DNA of 41,392 bases from an uncultured Oscillospiraceae bacterium (GTDB lineage Bacteria > Bacillota > Clostridia > Oscillospirales > Acutalibacteraceae). Below the pieces are notes generated by a model. The model was not told the origin of the DNA. It was given only the letters and a program-made list of their open reading frames with translations, and searched no databases. A program made the translations under genes and the position numbers. The first letter of the stretch is position 1; the number at the start of each line of letters is the position of its first letter. Below, one piece after another: positions 40,058 to 41,392 of this stretch. The stretch covers positions 1 to 41,392 of the forward strand of contig CAUFXR010000011.1 of assembly GCA_959596515.1 (NCBI GenBank), read 5' to 3'.

Positions 40058-41068
40058 ATGGAGCAGACAAAAGTAAAATCTATTCTGACAAAAACCGGCG
40101 TAGTAATTTTTTTGGCAGCAGTGTGCGGCATCCTGTGGGGCAGCGCTTTCCCCAGTGTGAAAACCGGGTATGAACTGTTTCAGATCGCACCGGAAGACAA
40201 CGCCAGCAAGTTGTTGTTCGCTGGCATCCGCTTTGGTACGGCGGGACTGGTCACGATTCTGTTCGCCAGCGTGAAAAGAAAGCGAATCTGTTTGCCAAAC
40301 CAGCGCAATGTCGTGGGAATTCTGGTATTGGGCCTGGTCCAAACGTCCCTGCAATATGTTTTCTTCTATTTGGGACTGGCTAACACGACCGGCGTAAAAG
40401 CCTCTATTTTCGGTGCGGTGAGCACGTTCTTCGCCGTTGCTCTGGCTCATTTTATTTATCGCAACGATAAGCTGAATAAGTTTAAGATCATAGGATGTAT
40501 CGCCGGGTTCGCCGGTGTGGTAGTAGTCAATCTGGGAGTGGGCGGCCTGGAAGCCAGCTTCACTTTCCAGGGCGAAGGCTTTATTATCCTGGCTGCTTTG
40601 TCCTCGGCGGTCGGCGCCTTGATGAGCAAAAACGTAGCCGCTAACGGAGATTCCATGACCATTACTGGCTGGCAACTTTTGATCGGCGGCGGCGTGCTGT
40701 GCCTGATTGGCCTGCCAAGAGGCCGGCTGAATCCAGTCGGTCCCGAAGCTTTTCTGCTGCTGGGATATATGATTTTACTGTCGGCGGTGGCCTTTGTAAT
40801 ATGGACCGCTCTGCTGTATTATAACCCGGTGGGCAAAATCACGGTGTATAACTTTATGACCCCTGTTTTCGGCGTCATTCTGTCCGCCGCCTGCCTTGGC
40901 GAAAATTTGTGGGACTGGCGCTACCTGGTTGCTCTGGTACTGGTCTGTTTTGGGATTTTCGCGGTAAACCGGATAAAGCCGCCCCGCCCATCGGAGGAAT
41001 CTGGCACCAAAAATTCACCGATGGAGCCAGCCACCCGGTCAGAGGGTTCCAATCCCCAGGGAAAATAG
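40058..41068 (+). CDS. EamA/DMT-family 10-TM transporter
   Basis: A 336-aa inner-membrane protein of the drug/metabolite transporter superfamily with two EamA repeats. The first begins FLAAVCGILWGSAFPSVKTGYEL (about 17-145) and includes LVQTSLQYVFFYLGLANTTGVKASI; the second (about 165-300) ends in TVYNFMTPVFGVILSAACLGENL. The C-terminal 30 residues are polar and probably cytoplasmic. Such proteins export amino acids or related metabolites; the substrate is not predictable. GGGTGAG lies six bases before the ATG. A perfect palindrome upstream suggests dedicated regulation. Confidence 0.92.
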   Translation: MEQTKVKSILTKTGVVIFLAAVCGILWGSAFPSVKTGYELFQIAPEDNASKLLFAGIRFGTAGLVTILFASVKRKRICLPNQRNVVGILVLGLVQTSLQYVFFYLGLANTTGVKASIFGAVSTFFAVALAHFIYRNDKLNKFKIIGCIAGFAGVVVVNLGVGGLEASFTFQGEGFIILAALSSAVGALMSKNVAANGDSMTITGWQLLIGGGVLCLIGLPRGRLNPVGPEAFLLLGYMILLSAVAFVIWTALLYYNPVGKITVYNFMTPVFGVILSAACLGENLWDWRYLVALVLVCFGIFAVNRIKPPRPSEESGTKNSPMEPATRSEGSNPQGK

Positions 41069-41105
41069 AAAACAGAAAAATGAAAAATAGCTTTTTCGCT
41101 TAATT

Positions 41106-41140
41106 AAGAGGCGTCTCCGTAGAATTCGGGGACGCCTCTT
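41106..41140 (+). terminator. Terminator of the EamA gene
   Basis: AAGAGGCGTC(T)CC/GG(G)GACGCCTCTT with TTCTG after it. Confidence 0.85.
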
Positions 41141-41184
41141 CTGTTACTGTCTTATCTGTGTATTATGATATTTCCCGCTGCTTT

Positions 41185-41214
41185 TTGACCTTTCTAAACC
41201 CTTTAAGTTATTAT
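41185..41214 (+). promoter_or_regulatory. Promoter of a gene beginning at the right edge
   Basis: TTGACC, 18-bp spacer, TATTAT (41209-41214). About 150 nt later, AAGAAGGG precedes a possible start (ATG 41374 or TTG 41379), so a gene probably starts at the very end of the window; only 5-6 codons are visible and it cannot be identified. Nothing else is seen between 41215 and 41370. Confidence 0.45.
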
Positions 41215-41392
41215 GACAAAATACTTTAAAACTTTTTGGGGGAACCAGACGGTCGGAAGGATATTTTTATAGACGATCAAGAAAAGCAAAATGGGATTTT
41301 GTTGCAAATAAAAAAGTGCGCATTGAGCGCTTTTCGCTAAGGTAGAATAAGTTTCGCAAAAACAAGAAGGGACATGGTTTGCAGATCTCTGG

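Overview
This 41.4 kb window looks like a chromosomal segment of a Gram-positive, low-to-mid GC, endospore-forming anaerobe of the class Clostridia. The exact family is not certain; Oscillospiraceae or Christensenellales-like is a guess. The reasons are a SpoIIQ-like M23 protein, an iron-sulfur class I fumarase in two subunits, FeoA/FeoB with a Cys-rich FeoB-associated protein, LPxTG-like surface anchors, a Firmicutes-type LexA with its operator, many TTG starts and strong purine-rich ribosome binding sites. Most genes are housekeeping. I see no phage, transposase, rRNA, tRNA or CRISPR array.

Layout. 1-1627 is a phosphoglucomutase/phosphomannomutase cut by the left edge. Next come a small lipoprotein (2146-2544), a two-component system on the minus strand (3263-5465), a YaiI/YqxD protein (5559-5993), fumarase alpha/beta (6674-8102), a mini HTH regulator (8259-8465), a HAD phosphatase and AbrB-type regulator (8555-9525), a DUF6506-like protein (9891-10199), class II fructose-bisphosphate aldolase (10757-11692), a membrane acyltransferase (11974-13236) and LexA (13480-14070). 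A candidate small RNA (about 14227-14338) precedes the SpoIIQ-like protein (14653-15441). Then follow a 29-codon ORF (15642-15731), alanine racemase (16033-17202), a cell-surface protein behind a long structured leader (17550-18952), TrpRS with an aminotransferase (19305-21525), ClpB (21971-24595), a Tim44-like secreted/membrane protein (25385-26128), a TtcA-like thiolase (26562-27281), ribosomal proteins L13 and S9 (27554-28402), a giant anchored peptidase (28922-33357), a YgjP-like metallohydrolase (33613-34128), FeoA-FeoB-FeoB-associated protein (34405-36902), BioY under a BirA-type operator (37972-38517), a P-loop ATPase (38740-39756) and an EamA transporter (40058-41068).

The two most unusual things are these. 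First, the giant surface peptidase (28922-33357) fuses an HExxH metallopeptidase to a papain-like C1 domain whose halves are in swapped order: the His/Asn lobe precedes the Cys lobe, like a circular permutation. The same gene is separated from its signal peptide by a reading-frame break. Second, about a dozen unrelated direct/tandem repeat arrays (units of 18, 19, 36/37, 39/40, about 64, 79, 89 and 140 bp) fill most intergenic gaps. They usually lie just 3' of a stop codon, and one runs into the coding sequence of the FeoB-associated protein as a collagen-like Gly-X-Y tail. This is a genome-scale habit of minisatellite growth in 3' regions rather than a single mobile element.

Smaller items: a probable non-ATG (ATC) start for the surface protein, a C-rich sRNA candidate next to a sporulation gene, a LexA box overlapping the lexA -35, a BirA box over the bioY start site, and a perfect 9-bp palindrome upstream of the EamA transporter.
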